The notes beneath the pieces are model-generated. The model was not told the origin of the DNA, searched no databases, and was given only the letters and a program-made list of their open reading frames with translations. Shown here in pieces: positions 32,421 to 41,444 of a stretch of DNA of 60,732 nucleotides (position 1 is the first letter of the stretch; each line of letters starts with the position of its first letter). The stretch is from an uncultured Lachnospiraceae bacterium (GTDB lineage Bacteria > Bacillota > Clostridia > Lachnospirales > Lachnospiraceae), in contig CAMWXB010000015.1 of assembly GCA_947178125.1 (NCBI GenBank), positions 1-60,732 on the forward strand, written 5' to 3'. A program made the translations under genes and the position numbers.

Positions 32421-33392
32421 TTAAAGCTCTACTTTTCGTAAATAATATCCGAACTTCCCTTCTTCCGCTTTGCCGCCCTCACATTCAAATGCTTCGAAGC
32501 CGAACATAAGCGCGACCATCTTTTCCCTTTCATAAAAAACACCCGGTACGCCAAGATAAAAGTCTTTTTCTTTTCCCAGAATCAAGTACCGGTAATTATA
32601 AAATCCATGCAGCAGAAAACTGTTATTGACAAGATGCTGGTAATTTTCACGCAGAATAATGAAATCTTTTGGTGCCAGTTTCACATAGATTCTATTATCA
32701 CCATAAGGATGTATCTGCTCATAAGTAGTGAGCAGCTGCTCCCATTTATTTTCATAAAGCGGCGTGTGCTCCGGCTTCACTGAAATCCGTTCTGCCTTAA
32801 CAAGCGGTTTCGCCGGCATCCTGTTCGTCTGCCTGCTGCTCATTGACTCTGCTCGTATGACAGGCGCTGTCTCTGCCTCTGTTTCCGGCTCCGTCAGATT
32901 TTTCGGCTCTGCTGCTTCTCTTGCCCCTTCCCGGTACACCTCAGGCCGCACTGCTTCAATCGATGGTCTTTCCCGTTCTGCAGCTGTCTCTTCCATCCGC
33001 TCCGGCAGTTCGCCCTGCTCCCTCTCCGGCTGTACTGACGTCACTGCTTCATCCGTTTTTTTCTCTTTCTGCTCTCCCGCTGCAGCCAGTCTGCTTTCTC
33101 CCTTTATTTTCCAGGCATCCGACAGGATAATTTCTGCCCGCAGAACCGGCTCCGCGGCTCTTCCGTTCCATTTTCCGTTTCCTTCCTTTATGGCGAGTAA
33201 ATCTGCTTCCTGCCAGCCCGCTTCACTTTGCAGACGAATGGGAAAATTTCCCGTTACGGCAGCGGACATATTTTTGACTTGAAGCTCCACCCGATACATG
33301 CCGTCTCTCTCATCCACTTTCAGATAACCCGCATTCCTCTCCTTCACCTGGTCGTGAAAAAGTCCCATATAAATAATTTCTTTCTGGTACAT
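32421..33392 (-). CDS. DUF6128-type protein with long acidic middle region
   Basis: 323 residues. The N-terminal about 100 residues are beta-rich (IIYMGLFHDQVKERNAGYLK, MYRVELQVKNMSAAVTGNF). Residues about 105-205 are low-complexity, rich in Glu, Ala, Arg and Pro. The C-terminal 110 residues form a conserved-looking domain (WEQLLTTYEQIHPYGDNRIY, IILRENYQHLVNNSFLLHGF, FYLGVPGVFYEREKMVALMF). I recognise the C-terminal part as the DUF6128 domain of Lachnospiraceae; its function is unknown. No signal peptide or membrane helix is seen. It has GAGAGGTGAGAGG before the ATG. Confidence 0.65.
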   Translation of the reverse strand: MYQKEIIYMGLFHDQVKERNAGYLKVDERDGMYRVELQVKNMSAAVTGNFPIRLQSEAGWQEADLLAIKEGNGKWNGRAAEPVLRAEIILSDAWKIKGESRLAAAGEQKEKKTDEAVTSVQPEREQGELPERMEETAAERERPSIEAVRPEVYREGAREAAEPKNLTEPETEAETAPVIRAESMSSRQTNRMPAKPLVKAERISVKPEHTPLYENKWEQLLTTYEQIHPYGDNRIYVKLAPKDFIILRENYQHLVNNSFLLHGFYNYRYLILGKEKDFYLGVPGVFYEREKMVALMFGFEAFECEGGKAEEGKFGYYLRKVEL

Positions 33393-33430
33393 CCTCTCAC
33401 CTCTCTATTCTATATATATGTCGGATATAC

Positions 33431-33458
33431 CAAAAAATGCCAGACAATCTCTTGTCTG
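33431..33458 (-). terminator. Terminator downstream of the CdaR-type gene
   Basis: Read leftward: CAGACAA (33458-33452), loop GAGA, TTGTCTG (33447-33441), then GCATTTTTT. It comes 16 bases after repeat copy C. Confidence 0.85.
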
Positions 33459-33473
33459 ACATTGAAAATTTTT

Positions 33474-33544
33474 AAGTTCTTGGCGAAACAGCCAAACCTG
33501 GGAACCAGGCTTTAGCTGTATGAGCCTTAGAACTTCTCTTCACA
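33474..33544 (-). repeat. Structured stop-codon-adjacent repeat, copy C (truncated)
   Basis: Read leftward from the base after the TAG of the CdaR-type gene: TGTGAAGAG, then P2 AGAAGTTCT (33537-33529) whose inner seven bases pair with AGAACTT (33480-33474). The apical part is CTCATACAGCTAAAGCCTGG followed by TTCCCAGG and TTTGGCTGTTTCG, nearly identical to copy B. P3, P4 and the closing strand of P1 are missing; an ordinary terminator follows instead. Confidence 0.85.
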
Positions 33545-34633
33545 CTAGTATTCTAACGAATCCAGATACTTCATATAATTTACTACCATGAGAGCAATTT
33601 TAAAGGTAAGGGCATCATCAAAAGTTCGAATATCCAGTCCCGTACTCTTCGCCAGTTTCTCAATACGATAAACAAGCGTATTCCGATGCACAAACAATTG
33701 TCTCGAAGTTTCCGATACGTTCAGGTTATTTTCAAAAAACTTATTAATGGTCGTCAAGGTCTCTTCATCCAATTCATCAGGCACATTGGCGCCAAAAATT
33801 TCATTTATAAAAATCTGACAGAGATTTACGGGAAGCTGATAGATCAATCTGCCGATTCCCAGCCTGTTATAAGCCGTCACTCTCTTCTCCGCATAAAAAA
33901 TTTTGCCAACGTCCAATGCCATCTTCGCTTCCTTATAAGATTTGGAAACATCTTTCAGTTCTTCCACAATGGTTCCATAGGACACCCGGACATTCATCAT
34001 AGCTTCCATATTCATCATATCAACAATCGTATTCGCCGTATGCTCCATTACATCATAACTCTCTCCCGATGCCAGCGCCTTGATCAAAATCACATTACTC
34101 TCATCCACCGCAGTAATATAATCCCCGATTTGAGCAGAGAACATTCCATTCAGCAATTCCGATGCCGAGCTCTCCTTCTCGCTTCCGGTCTCGATCAGAA
34201 AAACTGCTCTGGGTACTGCCACTTCTATATGCAGCTTTTTTGCACGATTATAAATATCGACCAACAGCATATTATCTAAGAGCAGATTTTGAAAAAAGTT
34301 ATTTCTGTCATACTTTTCCTTATAGGCGATAATCAGGTTCTGCAGTTGGCTCACAGCAATCTTACCGATCATATAAGTGTCTTCGCCTATACCTCTTGCG
34401 TCCAGAACGTAGAGTTGTTCACTCTCATCCAGTATCTTTAAAAGGTGATGCGTTCCAATTACCTGACTGTCCGCCGGTGAATCAACAAATTCCGTGATCA
34501 GATTTAGCGCCAGATCATTTAACTCAAAAGTAGATGCTACGATATTTCCCTCCAAATCTAATACACATAAATCAACTTTCGTAATCGCTTTTAACTCTTC
34601 TATACTGGTCCTGATAACCTGACTTGATATCAT
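33545..34633 (-). CDS. CdaR/PucR-family transcriptional regulator
   Basis: 362 residues. The N-terminal sensory domain has an ITKVDLCVLDLEGNIVASTF start, as in sugar-diacid regulators. A GGDEF-like middle region follows without catalytic residues. The C-terminal PucR-type helix-turn-helix is clear: NKFFENNLNVSETSRQLFVH then RNTLVYRIEKLAKSTGLDIR. CdaR proteins activate sugar-acid or related catabolic genes in response to the metabolite. It lies 143 bp downstream of the orphan MsmX-type ATPase gene, with a terminator between, so it may be read through from msmX or have its own promoter. A structured repeat begins directly after its stop. Confidence 0.85.
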   Translation of the reverse strand: MISSQVIRTSIEELKAITKVDLCVLDLEGNIVASTFELNDLALNLITEFVDSPADSQVIGTHHLLKILDESEQLYVLDARGIGEDTYMIGKIAVSQLQNLIIAYKEKYDRNNFFQNLLLDNMLLVDIYNRAKKLHIEVAVPRAVFLIETGSEKESSASELLNGMFSAQIGDYITAVDESNVILIKALASGESYDVMEHTANTIVDMMNMEAMMNVRVSYGTIVEELKDVSKSYKEAKMALDVGKIFYAEKRVTAYNRLGIGRLIYQLPVNLCQIFINEIFGANVPDELDEETLTTINKFFENNLNVSETSRQLFVHRNTLVYRIEKLAKSTGLDIRTFDDALTFKIALMVVNYMKYLDSLEY

Positions 34634-34737
34634 GTCTGTCTCCTTCTCTGCTATTTGAGCGTTCCCCTTCTTTAATCATTCCCCATTCGAGTGCGCACGC
34701 ATGGCGCACGGACTATACCGCAATTTCCTATAATGAT

Positions 34738-34762
34738 AAAAAGGGGATGCTGCCGCATCCCC
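34738..34762 (-). terminator. Terminator downstream of msmX
   Basis: GGGGATGC (34762-34755 on the minus strand) pairs with GCATCCCC (34750-34743), followed by TTTTT. A second inverted repeat, GTGCGC-ACGCATG-GCGCAC, lies about 35 bp further on. Confidence 0.88.
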
Positions 34763-34776
34763 TCCGATTACCGTGA

Positions 34777-35886
34777 TTAGTTTGTGATAATCTGCTCTGT
34801 TTCTTTATCAAATACATGAATCTTTTCAACATCAAATGCAAACTTAACTGAATCACCAGGTTTTGCTGTTGTACGAGAATCCACTCTTGCTGTAATCGGG
34901 AACTCAGCAAGATCAAAGTATAAGTAAACTTCTGCGCCGAGCAACTCGTATACTTTAATGGTAGATTCGAATGTACATTTAGCAGAGCTAACGTACTCCG
35001 GTGAATCATATACATCTTCAGGACGGATACCAAATGTAACTGTCTTTCCAGCATAGCCGCCGTCAATCAGTTTCTTGGATTTTGCTGCCGGAAGCGGAAT
35101 GCTGCCACCAGCTACTTTCAAGTTCGCTGTATCGCCGCTTACCTCAACAACTGCATCAAGGAAGTTCATCTGAGGTGAACCCATGAATCCTGCAACAAAC
35201 AGGTTCTGCGGTTTCTGATATAAGTTCTGAGGTGTATCTACCTGCTGAACAACACCATCTTTCATAACAACGATTCTGGTACCCAGTGTCATAGCCTCTG
35301 TCTGGTCATGTGTTACATAGATGATTGTTGTGCCCAGTCTCTGATGCAGTTTGGAAATCTCAACACGCATCTGCACACGAAGTTTAGCATCCAAGTTTGA
35401 AAGCGGCTCATCCATAAGGAATACCTTAGGATTACGAACGATTGCACGACCCATAGCAACACGCTGTCTCTGACCACCGGACAAAGCCTTCGGTTTACGA
35501 TCAAGGAGAGGAGTCAGGTCAAGAATCTTAGCTGCCTCTTTAACCATCTTATCAATTTCATCTTTCGGTACTTTTCTTAACTTCAGACCGAATGCCATAT
35601 TGTCATATACAGACATATGAGGATACAAAGCGTAGTTCTGGAATACCATTGCGATATCTCTGTCCTTCGGCTCAACATCATTAACGACTCTGTCACCGAT
35701 TTTCAGTTCGCCGGATGAAATGTCTTCCAGACCTGCAATCATACGAAGAGTGGTAGATTTACCACAACCTGAAGGTCCTACGAAAATAATAAATTCCTGG
35801 TCTGCGATTTCAAGATTGAAATCTTTTACTGCCTCGAATCCGTTAGGATATACTTTGCAGACATTTTTTAATGATAAACTTGCCAT
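34777..35886 (-). CDS. msmX: Orphan multi-sugar ABC transporter ATPase (MsmX/UgpC type)
   Basis: 369 residues. The ABC domain has Walker A GPSGCGKST, signature LSGGQRQRV, Walker B VFLMDEPLSNLD and THDQTEAMTLGT. A long C-terminal MalK-type domain follows with GIRPEDVYDSPEY. No permease or binding protein is adjacent. In Firmicutes such lone ATPases (MsmX, MsmK) energise several CUT1 importers encoded elsewhere, and strong constitutive expression is usual. The ribosome binding site TAGGAGGCACAAGCAC is strong. A palindrome just after its promoter (35926-35944) hints at control. The shared role is inferred from context and similarity. Confidence 0.9.
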   Translation of the reverse strand: MASLSLKNVCKVYPNGFEAVKDFNLEIADQEFIIFVGPSGCGKSTTLRMIAGLEDISSGELKIGDRVVNDVEPKDRDIAMVFQNYALYPHMSVYDNMAFGLKLRKVPKDEIDKMVKEAAKILDLTPLLDRKPKALSGGQRQRVAMGRAIVRNPKVFLMDEPLSNLDAKLRVQMRVEISKLHQRLGTTIIYVTHDQTEAMTLGTRIVVMKDGVVQQVDTPQNLYQKPQNLFVAGFMGSPQMNFLDAVVEVSGDTANLKVAGGSIPLPAAKSKKLIDGGYAGKTVTFGIRPEDVYDSPEYVSSAKCTFESTIKVYELLGAEVYLYFDLAEFPITARVDSRTTAKPGDSVKFAFDVEKIHVFDKETEQIITN

Positions 35887-35925
35887 GTGCTTGTGCCTCC
35901 TAAATTATTTCATTTCTTTTATTCA

Positions 35926-35984
35926 TGATTATTTGTAATAATCAAGTCTGAAATTAGTATAACGAACTTCCAAAATCTTTTCCA
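35926..35984 (-). promoter_or_regulatory. msmX promoter with palindromic operator
   Basis: On the minus strand TGGAAA (35984-35979) and TATACT (35961-35956) are 17 bp apart. TGATTATT-TGT-AATAATCA, a perfect 8-bp inverted repeat at 35926-35944, lies at or just after the start of transcription. Confidence 0.6.
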
Positions 35985-36117
35985 TACCACTATTTCACAA
36001 AGATTTTGCTTTCCATTGTAGAATTTGCTCACTTTCGTTGCGCTGCTTTCTTTTTTCTGACAAGTTGACTAAGAAACTGTCTTTTTCTTGTACATCTTGC
36101 CCAAAAGCCCCGCCGCT

Positions 36118-37596
36118 TTATTTTTCCATCCAACTGTCTTTATAAAAAGCCAGCTGGTTCTTTCCACGCTCTTTTGCCTTATAAAGCGCCTGATCCGCCG
36201 CCTTATACAGACTCTCAAAATCTGCGCCTTCTTCCGGGAAAATTGCAACACCGATACTCGCCGTCGCAGAATATTTCGTATATTCTCCCGCCTTAAAATC
36301 ATGGAAGAAATTTTCCACTTTTTTCGCTTCTTTTCTGATCGAATCGTCCGCAGATATATTTTTCAAAAAGATAAAGAATTCATCCCCGCCTACACGGCCG
36401 ATAATATCCGAAGCCCGGAAAAGTGAACCAATCTGCTGACCGAGTGAACGAAGCACCTCGTCGCCAAAAGCATGTCCCATCGTATCGTTTATTTTCTTGA
36501 AATTATCGATGTCCAGTATAAACATCATGGAACGGCTTTTGGGATTCTTCGCCATATATTCTTTGATCTTACGTTCCGTTGCAAGCTTGTTGTTCAGACC
36601 CGTCAACAAATCCGTATCGGCCTTTTCTTCCAGCTGCTCCTGCTTTCTGTTATTAAGGACTTTGCTCGCAATATTAATGCCAATGATTATGCAGATAAAG
36701 ACCACCGTCACAATGACCAGCTGGATCATCATATTTCTGACGTCCATCCATTGCTGTGCCACCTGCCTGTCTATGTAATCCTGCGAAATTCCCGTGACCA
36801 GTGTCCAGTTGTTGATGCCGACCGGAACATATGTCAGTGCCGATTCCGTATCCCCCATTTTCACGGTGGAGACAGAACTCACACGATTCGTAATACGGGT
36901 CTTCATTTTCTTGACCGCATCCTCATTTCCGGCTCTCAGCACATCATACAGATTATCTCCCACATTCCAGCTGTTCCCTGTGCCGGAAGCAAGCAGAATC
37001 GCACCATTTTCATCGATTAAAGCTACGATATTCCATGCCACAAAATCATTCTTCTTAACGACCGCCTCAAAATTATTCAGCGGGTAAAACAAAAGCATAT
37101 GCCCAAGGCCTTCTTCATATCTGACAGGAACATTGGCAACAACAGCCTTCTGCCCTTTGATACCGTCATCCGTCACAAAATGATAGGCAGATTCTTTTAC
37201 CGCATTCATTTCCTCAAAATATGCCCATTCGGCCATGGAAATTTTTTCCCCGGCATTATCAATTCCTTTCCCCTCTTCGTCAAGCATATAGACTGCATAG
37301 GCTCCGGAATACCTCATTGCGAGCCGAATCGTTTTCAGCGCGTAGACAGACTCTACCGATGTCTTATCTTCCATAAGCTCCGCAATCGGTTCCCCGATTG
37401 TCGTAAGAAGCGTGAGCTGCTCCCTGAAATTATCCGCACAGGCGCCCGCCGCATCCGTCATATTCCTCGTGACCGTATCGTTCGCGCTCAGCCTGCTTTT
37501 AGTGGTAAAGTTAAAAAGCATGATTGCGATCACCATGAGCAGGATTCCTGCCGGGACCAACCACTGCACCACTATTGTTTTCCTGTTATCATCCAT
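36118..37596 (-). CDS. Membrane diguanylate cyclase with extracytoplasmic (dCache-like) sensor
   Basis: About 492 residues. A membrane helix near residues 10-32 is followed by a roughly 260-residue extracytoplasmic region. That region shows Cache-type features (YSGAYAVYMLDEEGKGIDNA, IVALIDENGAILLASGTGNS, NNWTLVTGISQDYIDRQV). A second membrane helix and a GGDEF domain come next. GGDEF is intact at about 403-407, preceded by RASD, an RxxD inhibitory site. It should synthesise c-di-GMP in response to an outside signal with product feedback. The start chosen overlaps the yesL-type gene by 8 bp (ATGGATGA), with GAGGA upstream; an in-frame ATG seven codons earlier is less likely. Confidence 0.9.
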   Translation of the reverse strand: MDDNRKTIVVQWLVPAGILLMVIAIMLFNFTTKSRLSANDTVTRNMTDAAGACADNFREQLTLLTTIGEPIAELMEDKTSVESVYALKTIRLAMRYSGAYAVYMLDEEGKGIDNAGEKISMAEWAYFEEMNAVKESAYHFVTDDGIKGQKAVVANVPVRYEEGLGHMLLFYPLNNFEAVVKKNDFVAWNIVALIDENGAILLASGTGNSWNVGDNLYDVLRAGNEDAVKKMKTRITNRVSSVSTVKMGDTESALTYVPVGINNWTLVTGISQDYIDRQVAQQWMDVRNMMIQLVIVTVVFICIIIGINIASKVLNNRKQEQLEEKADTDLLTGLNNKLATERKIKEYMAKNPKSRSMMFILDIDNFKKINDTMGHAFGDEVLRSLGQQIGSLFRASDIIGRVGGDEFFIFLKNISADDSIRKEAKKVENFFHDFKAGEYTKYSATASIGVAIFPEEGADFESLYKAADQALYKAKERGKNQLAFYKDSWMEK

Positions 37597-38272
37597 TGTT
37601 TTCCTCGTTTCCTTCATCTGCCTTTACGGAAAATTCTTCATCTGAAACAATCGCCTGTTCTTCCGGCTCGAACTTCTTAAAGATTCCGCTGTATAAATAA
37701 GCAGAAGCATAGGCTGGCGCCGAAATGCCGAACAGAATAACAAAAATACCGGCATAAGCCGAAAAATACAAGATTATCATAGGAAGTGCCAGCAATACAA
37801 TCATCAACAATGTTTTCGGTAAGTTCAGGATTGCCATGCAGAAAGCATTCTTTATGGTATTCTTTACCGTATTGTCAAATCTGGACAAAACCGGGAAAAT
37901 ATATACCGCTACCATCAAAAAAACAATCGCTATCGCCAGTATCGCTATCATCAGAATGGTCGGAAATTTTACGCCGGAATATGAAAAAATCAGGAAATCC
38001 CCCACATATACGACGATCACAAGAAGCATGAGCAGCCATAAAATGGTGGCCTGCCTGAAATTCTGCTTAAAAGATTTAAAAAACCCCCTGACCAGATACC
38101 CTTCTTCTCCCCGCACCGTTTTCAGAAGAACATAGTGCATTCCCGTACACGCCGCTCCAATCGTAAAGATCGGAATACAGCAGATTATCATCAGAAAGTT
38201 CAATATCATCAAATCGGCTATCCGATTCAGTACCCGCATGAACGGGCTGTCCAAGTCAAAAATCTTACTCAT
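37589..38272 (-). CDS. YesL-family (DUF624) membrane protein
   Basis: 227 residues with about five membrane helices and the DUF624 pattern: FDLDSPFMRVLNRIADLMIL, IPIFTIGAACTGMHYVLLKT, the charged loop YLVRGFFKSFKQNFRQATIL, and a C-terminal acidic tail. YesL-type genes commonly sit near polysaccharide transporters or two-component systems in Firmicutes; their role is unproven. The 3' end overlaps the diguanylate cyclase gene, so both should be made from one transcript. ACGAGGGATTTCT precedes the ATG. Confidence 0.88.
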   Translation of the reverse strand: MSKIFDLDSPFMRVLNRIADLMILNFLMIICCIPIFTIGAACTGMHYVLLKTVRGEEGYLVRGFFKSFKQNFRQATILWLLMLLVIVVYVGDFLIFSYSGVKFPTILMIAILAIAIVFLMVAVYIFPVLSRFDNTVKNTIKNAFCMAILNLPKTLLMIVLLALPMIILYFSAYAGIFVILFGISAPAYASAYLYSGIFKKFEPEEQAIVSDEEFSVKADEGNEENNG

Positions 38273-38406
38273 AGAAATCCCTCGTTTTGTTCATTTTTAT
38301 ATCCTTTTTCATGTTCTTGCTTCTGTCTATTATAGTACATAATTGACTAAAAAAACCAGATGATTGACAAAATTTTATAAAAATTTATCAATCATTTTAA
38401 AAATGC

Positions 38407-39663
38407 TTACATTTTGAAACGTTTACTGACCAACGCATACTGGGAATTCAGCATTTGATACATTTTCATGACCTCCGCCGATTCCGTCTGCACACTCTGC
38501 ATAATATCGTCATAAGAATTGATAAAAGTATTGACGATCTGTCTGTCCAGACGGTCCAAAGAAGCCTCTTCACTTAAATTTTCAATCACCTTTTCCCTGG
38601 GCAGCGGCTCCCTGTAAGCCCTCTTATTCGTCATACCCGTGACCGAATCCGCAACCTGAAGAACTTTCTGTTCCGACCCCATCTGCTGTGCTCTCAGCCG
38701 TTTCGGATAACCGCTGCCATCTCCTCTTTCGTGGTGGCCGAGCACGATTGACAGAACATCCTCTCGAAGCATATTTCCCAGCACTTTTTCCGCCGCGTTC
38801 ACATGAAGCCTCACTTTTTTGATCTCATCCGAATTCAGCTTTCTGGGCATTTCGACAATCTCTTTGGGAATCGCCAGCATACCGATATCATGAAGCAATG
38901 CACCGTAATACAGCTTTTCCTTCATATCTTCCGTCATCGTCAGCCGGCCGGCCAGCTTTTCACAAATATGTATCGTCGTGATCGAATCGACGACAGACTG
39001 CTCACTGCGGAATCCTGTACAATACATGAGCATCTCCAGAAACTTCTTTTTGCCCTCGTTGGAAAAAATCATATAATCGATTATATTTTCCAGTTCTTCT
39101 TTATATTCACCTGTTTTCAGCTTTGTGAAAATATCATACTTTTTGGCTACCTCGTAAAAACGGTTCAGTCCTTCTTCGGACAATCTCGTCCCTGCCTGCT
39201 TATGGAACATCTGCATATTGAACTGACTTCCCATCGCCGAAAAATAAATATCCATTTTTTCTGCGATATTGATATAAGCCGCAATATCTTTATAGGCATA
39301 ATCCATCTTCCGAAGCTGCTCATAATCCATGTGGTGATACATAATGACCTTGGCCAGATCTTCCACCGGAGACAAATATTTGAAGAAAAGATATCCGTAA
39401 ATCGTATGCGCCCGGCTGTCTCTGGACTCATACCGGAGCATATCGTTCAACATACCCGCTTCCGTCTTATATGCGCCAATATCATGCAGCGTTGCTACCA
39501 TCACAATATCCGCCAGTTCAAATTCCTCATAAATGCCTTTTTCCTCCAGCATCTTGTACACCATATAGGCAACTCTGGAACCATGATCCATCAATCTCGG
39601 ATGAATCAGCCTCAAAGTATTTCTCATCAATACGAAAATATCCTTGCTCTTAATATACTCCAT
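38407..39663 (-). CDS. Tandem HD and HD-GYP domain protein, probable c-di-GMP phosphodiesterase
   Basis: 418 residues, soluble. The N-terminal HD-like domain has HGSRVAYMVYKMLEEKG, the HD pair in ATLHDIGAYK and MYHHMDYEQL. The C-terminal HD-GYP domain has the HD pair in LLHDIGMLAIPKEIVEMPRK, HVNAAEKVLGN, and HHERGDGSGYPKRL with the GYP triad intact. HD-GYP enzymes hydrolyse c-di-GMP to GMP. Two related HD folds in one chain suggest one regulatory and one catalytic copy. It is encoded near two diguanylate cyclases and likely balances their product. No receiver or other input domain is present. Confidence 0.85.
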   Translation of the reverse strand: MEYIKSKDIFVLMRNTLRLIHPRLMDHGSRVAYMVYKMLEEKGIYEEFELADIVMVATLHDIGAYKTEAGMLNDMLRYESRDSRAHTIYGYLFFKYLSPVEDLAKVIMYHHMDYEQLRKMDYAYKDIAAYINIAEKMDIYFSAMGSQFNMQMFHKQAGTRLSEEGLNRFYEVAKKYDIFTKLKTGEYKEELENIIDYMIFSNEGKKKFLEMLMYCTGFRSEQSVVDSITTIHICEKLAGRLTMTEDMKEKLYYGALLHDIGMLAIPKEIVEMPRKLNSDEIKKVRLHVNAAEKVLGNMLREDVLSIVLGHHERGDGSGYPKRLRAQQMGSEQKVLQVADSVTGMTNKRAYREPLPREKVIENLSEEASLDRLDRQIVNTFINSYDDIMQSVQTESAEVMKMYQMLNSQYALVSKRFKM

Positions 39664-39704
39664 GATATTCCATCCTTTTCCTTTATTCCGACTGCAAAAT
39701 ACGC

Positions 39705-40178
39705 TTATAAGACAAATTCCATCGGCGTATATTTAATACCATCCTTCTCTTCCTCCGGCCTTAAATCCCGGAACCCGAGTTTATGATAAAATGCCACCCC
39801 ATAAGGGGCCGCATTCACCGTTATTTTACTGATACCCGCCTCCGAAAGCAGATATTCCTGTAAATATTCTATCAGAGCCCGGCCGATTCCCCGTCTATGA
39901 TATTTCTCATCTACAAAAAGAAGAGAGATATGCGATGTATTCCGCAAGGTGAGCATGCCGACAATCTGTTTCCTGTCCAATGCTACAAACATCTGATAAA
40001 CTCCCATAATGAACATGCGATGCAGCGTCGTATCCGTAATAAAATCTTCAAAGTTCCGGACCCCCTCTGCCGTATAAACATCCGCCTCAAACTGCATGAA
40101 CGTTTTCCACGCCAATGCCATCGCATCATCCCATTCATCCCGATATGCGCTCCTGATCGGATATAGAACCTGTGACAT
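39705..40178 (-). CDS. GNAT-family N-acetyltransferase
   Basis: 157 residues. The acetyl-CoA-binding signature is HISLLFVDEKYHRRGIGRAL, with the RGIGRAL pyrophosphate loop. GVAFYHKLGFRDL is the usual C-terminal beta bulge. The acceptor is unknown. GAAGGAAGGGAGAGGT precedes the ATG. It sits 27 bp upstream of D-lactate dehydrogenase on the same strand and may share its transcript. Confidence 0.88.
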   Translation of the reverse strand: MSQVLYPIRSAYRDEWDDAMALAWKTFMQFEADVYTAEGVRNFEDFITDTTLHRMFIMGVYQMFVALDRKQIVGMLTLRNTSHISLLFVDEKYHRRGIGRALIEYLQEYLLSEAGISKITVNAAPYGVAFYHKLGFRDLRPEEEKDGIKYTPMEFVL

Positions 40179-40205
40179 ACCTCTCCCTTCCTTCTATATT
40201 TTATT

Positions 40206-41189
40206 CTAACGTATTTCCGTTCGATTTACAAGCGGGAGTCCATTTTCCAGCGCATAAGCATTTTCCAGCGTTTCTTTGGCAATCGCCTGCATGGCTTCTT
40301 TTGTTAAAAAGCCCATATGCGAAGTGATCAGCACATTGGGAAAGGTCATCAGCCTTGCAAGCTTTTCATCATGAATGATCTCGTTAGATCTGTCCTCATA
40401 AAAAATACCTTCCTCTTCCTCGTATACATCCAGGCCGACACCGCCGAATTTTCCTTTGACCAGACCATCGATCAATGCGTCCGTATCGATCAGGCTTCCC
40501 CTCGATGTATTGATCAGGTAAACGCCGTCCTTCATCTTACCGATGGAATCCTCATTGATAATATGCCGCGTTCCGGAAGTCAGCGGACAATGCAGCGAGA
40601 TCACGTCGGATTTCCTGAAAATTTCTTCCGGCTCCACATAATCGACTTCGAGCTTCGTATTCGGATAAGGATCATAAGCCAGTACCTGCATACCGAATCC
40701 GTTGCAGATTCTGATCATTGCCTGCCCAATCTTACCGGTCCCGATAATACCGGCTGTCTTATGATATAAATCCACTCCCATCAAGCCGTTCAGGCTCATA
40801 TTGAAATCCCTTGTTCTCCCATAGGCTCTGTGGATATGACGGTTCACCGTAAGCAGCATTCCCATCGCGAACTCCGCCACCGCCTCCGGTGAATAACTCG
40901 GAACACGCAGAACCAGAATTTTATCTTCCGCCGCCTTAACATCCACATGGTTAAAGCCTGCACTTCGAAGCAAAATCGCCTTTACTTTCATTTCATACAG
41001 CTTATCTATCATTTCCGCCGTAATATAATCATTCACAAAAATGCAGACAGCATCATAATTTGCTGCCAGATTAATCGTCTCTTCCTGAAAAGGCACCTCA
41101 TAAAAACGGATGTCGAATCCGTACTCTTTCCCCATCGGTTCGAACCATATTTTATCATACGGCTTCGTACTGAAAAATGCGATTTTCAT
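40206..41189 (-). CDS. ldhA: D-lactate dehydrogenase (NAD-dependent 2-hydroxyacid dehydrogenase)
   Basis: 327 residues. It closely follows E. coli LdhA: KIAFFSTKPYD at the start, CIFVNDYIT, LRSAGFNHVD, EFAMGMLLTVNRHIHRAYGR, and the NAD-binding GIIGTGKIGQ. The catalytic Arg is in INTSRGSLIDT, with Glu in VYEEEEG and the His in ITSHMGFLT. It reduces pyruvate to D-lactate, regenerating NAD in fermentation. The start is the ATG with AAGGAG upstream; the frame stays open for 34 codons before it without a better site. A homologue acting on another 2-oxoacid is possible but less likely. Confidence 0.92.
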   Translation of the reverse strand: MKIAFFSTKPYDKIWFEPMGKEYGFDIRFYEVPFQEETINLAANYDAVCIFVNDYITAEMIDKLYEMKVKAILLRSAGFNHVDVKAAEDKILVLRVPSYSPEAVAEFAMGMLLTVNRHIHRAYGRTRDFNMSLNGLMGVDLYHKTAGIIGTGKIGQAMIRICNGFGMQVLAYDPYPNTKLEVDYVEPEEIFRKSDVISLHCPLTSGTRHIINEDSIGKMKDGVYLINTSRGSLIDTDALIDGLVKGKFGGVGLDVYEEEEGIFYEDRSNEIIHDEKLARLMTFPNVLITSHMGFLTKEAMQAIAKETLENAYALENGLPLVNRTEIR

Positions 41190-41354
41190 AATGACATTTT
41201 CTCCTTTTTCTTTTTTTCCTATAAAGATATTCCATAATTTTATTTTATCAAGTTTTTGACTCATTTTATAGGATAAATCTAGTATAAGCAAAAGAAAATA
41301 TTTTCATTCCTGCACACAGAAGCCCTTTCTGTGGAAAATTTCTCACACAATAAA

Positions 41355-41401
41355 AAATCGAGTGCCCGCGCACTCGATTTATGAGAATGCCCCGCATTCT
41401 C
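41355..41401 (-). terminator. Double-hairpin terminator after the DUF1002 gene
   Basis: Read leftward: GAGAATGC-GGG-GCATTCTC (41401-41383), then AAATCGAGTGC-GCGG-GCACTCGATTT (41380-41355) followed by TTTATTG. Both stems are perfect. Confidence 0.85.
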
Positions 41402-41444
41402 CATGAATGATATTTTCCTTACGAAAAAGACTCCTGAAACTTTT

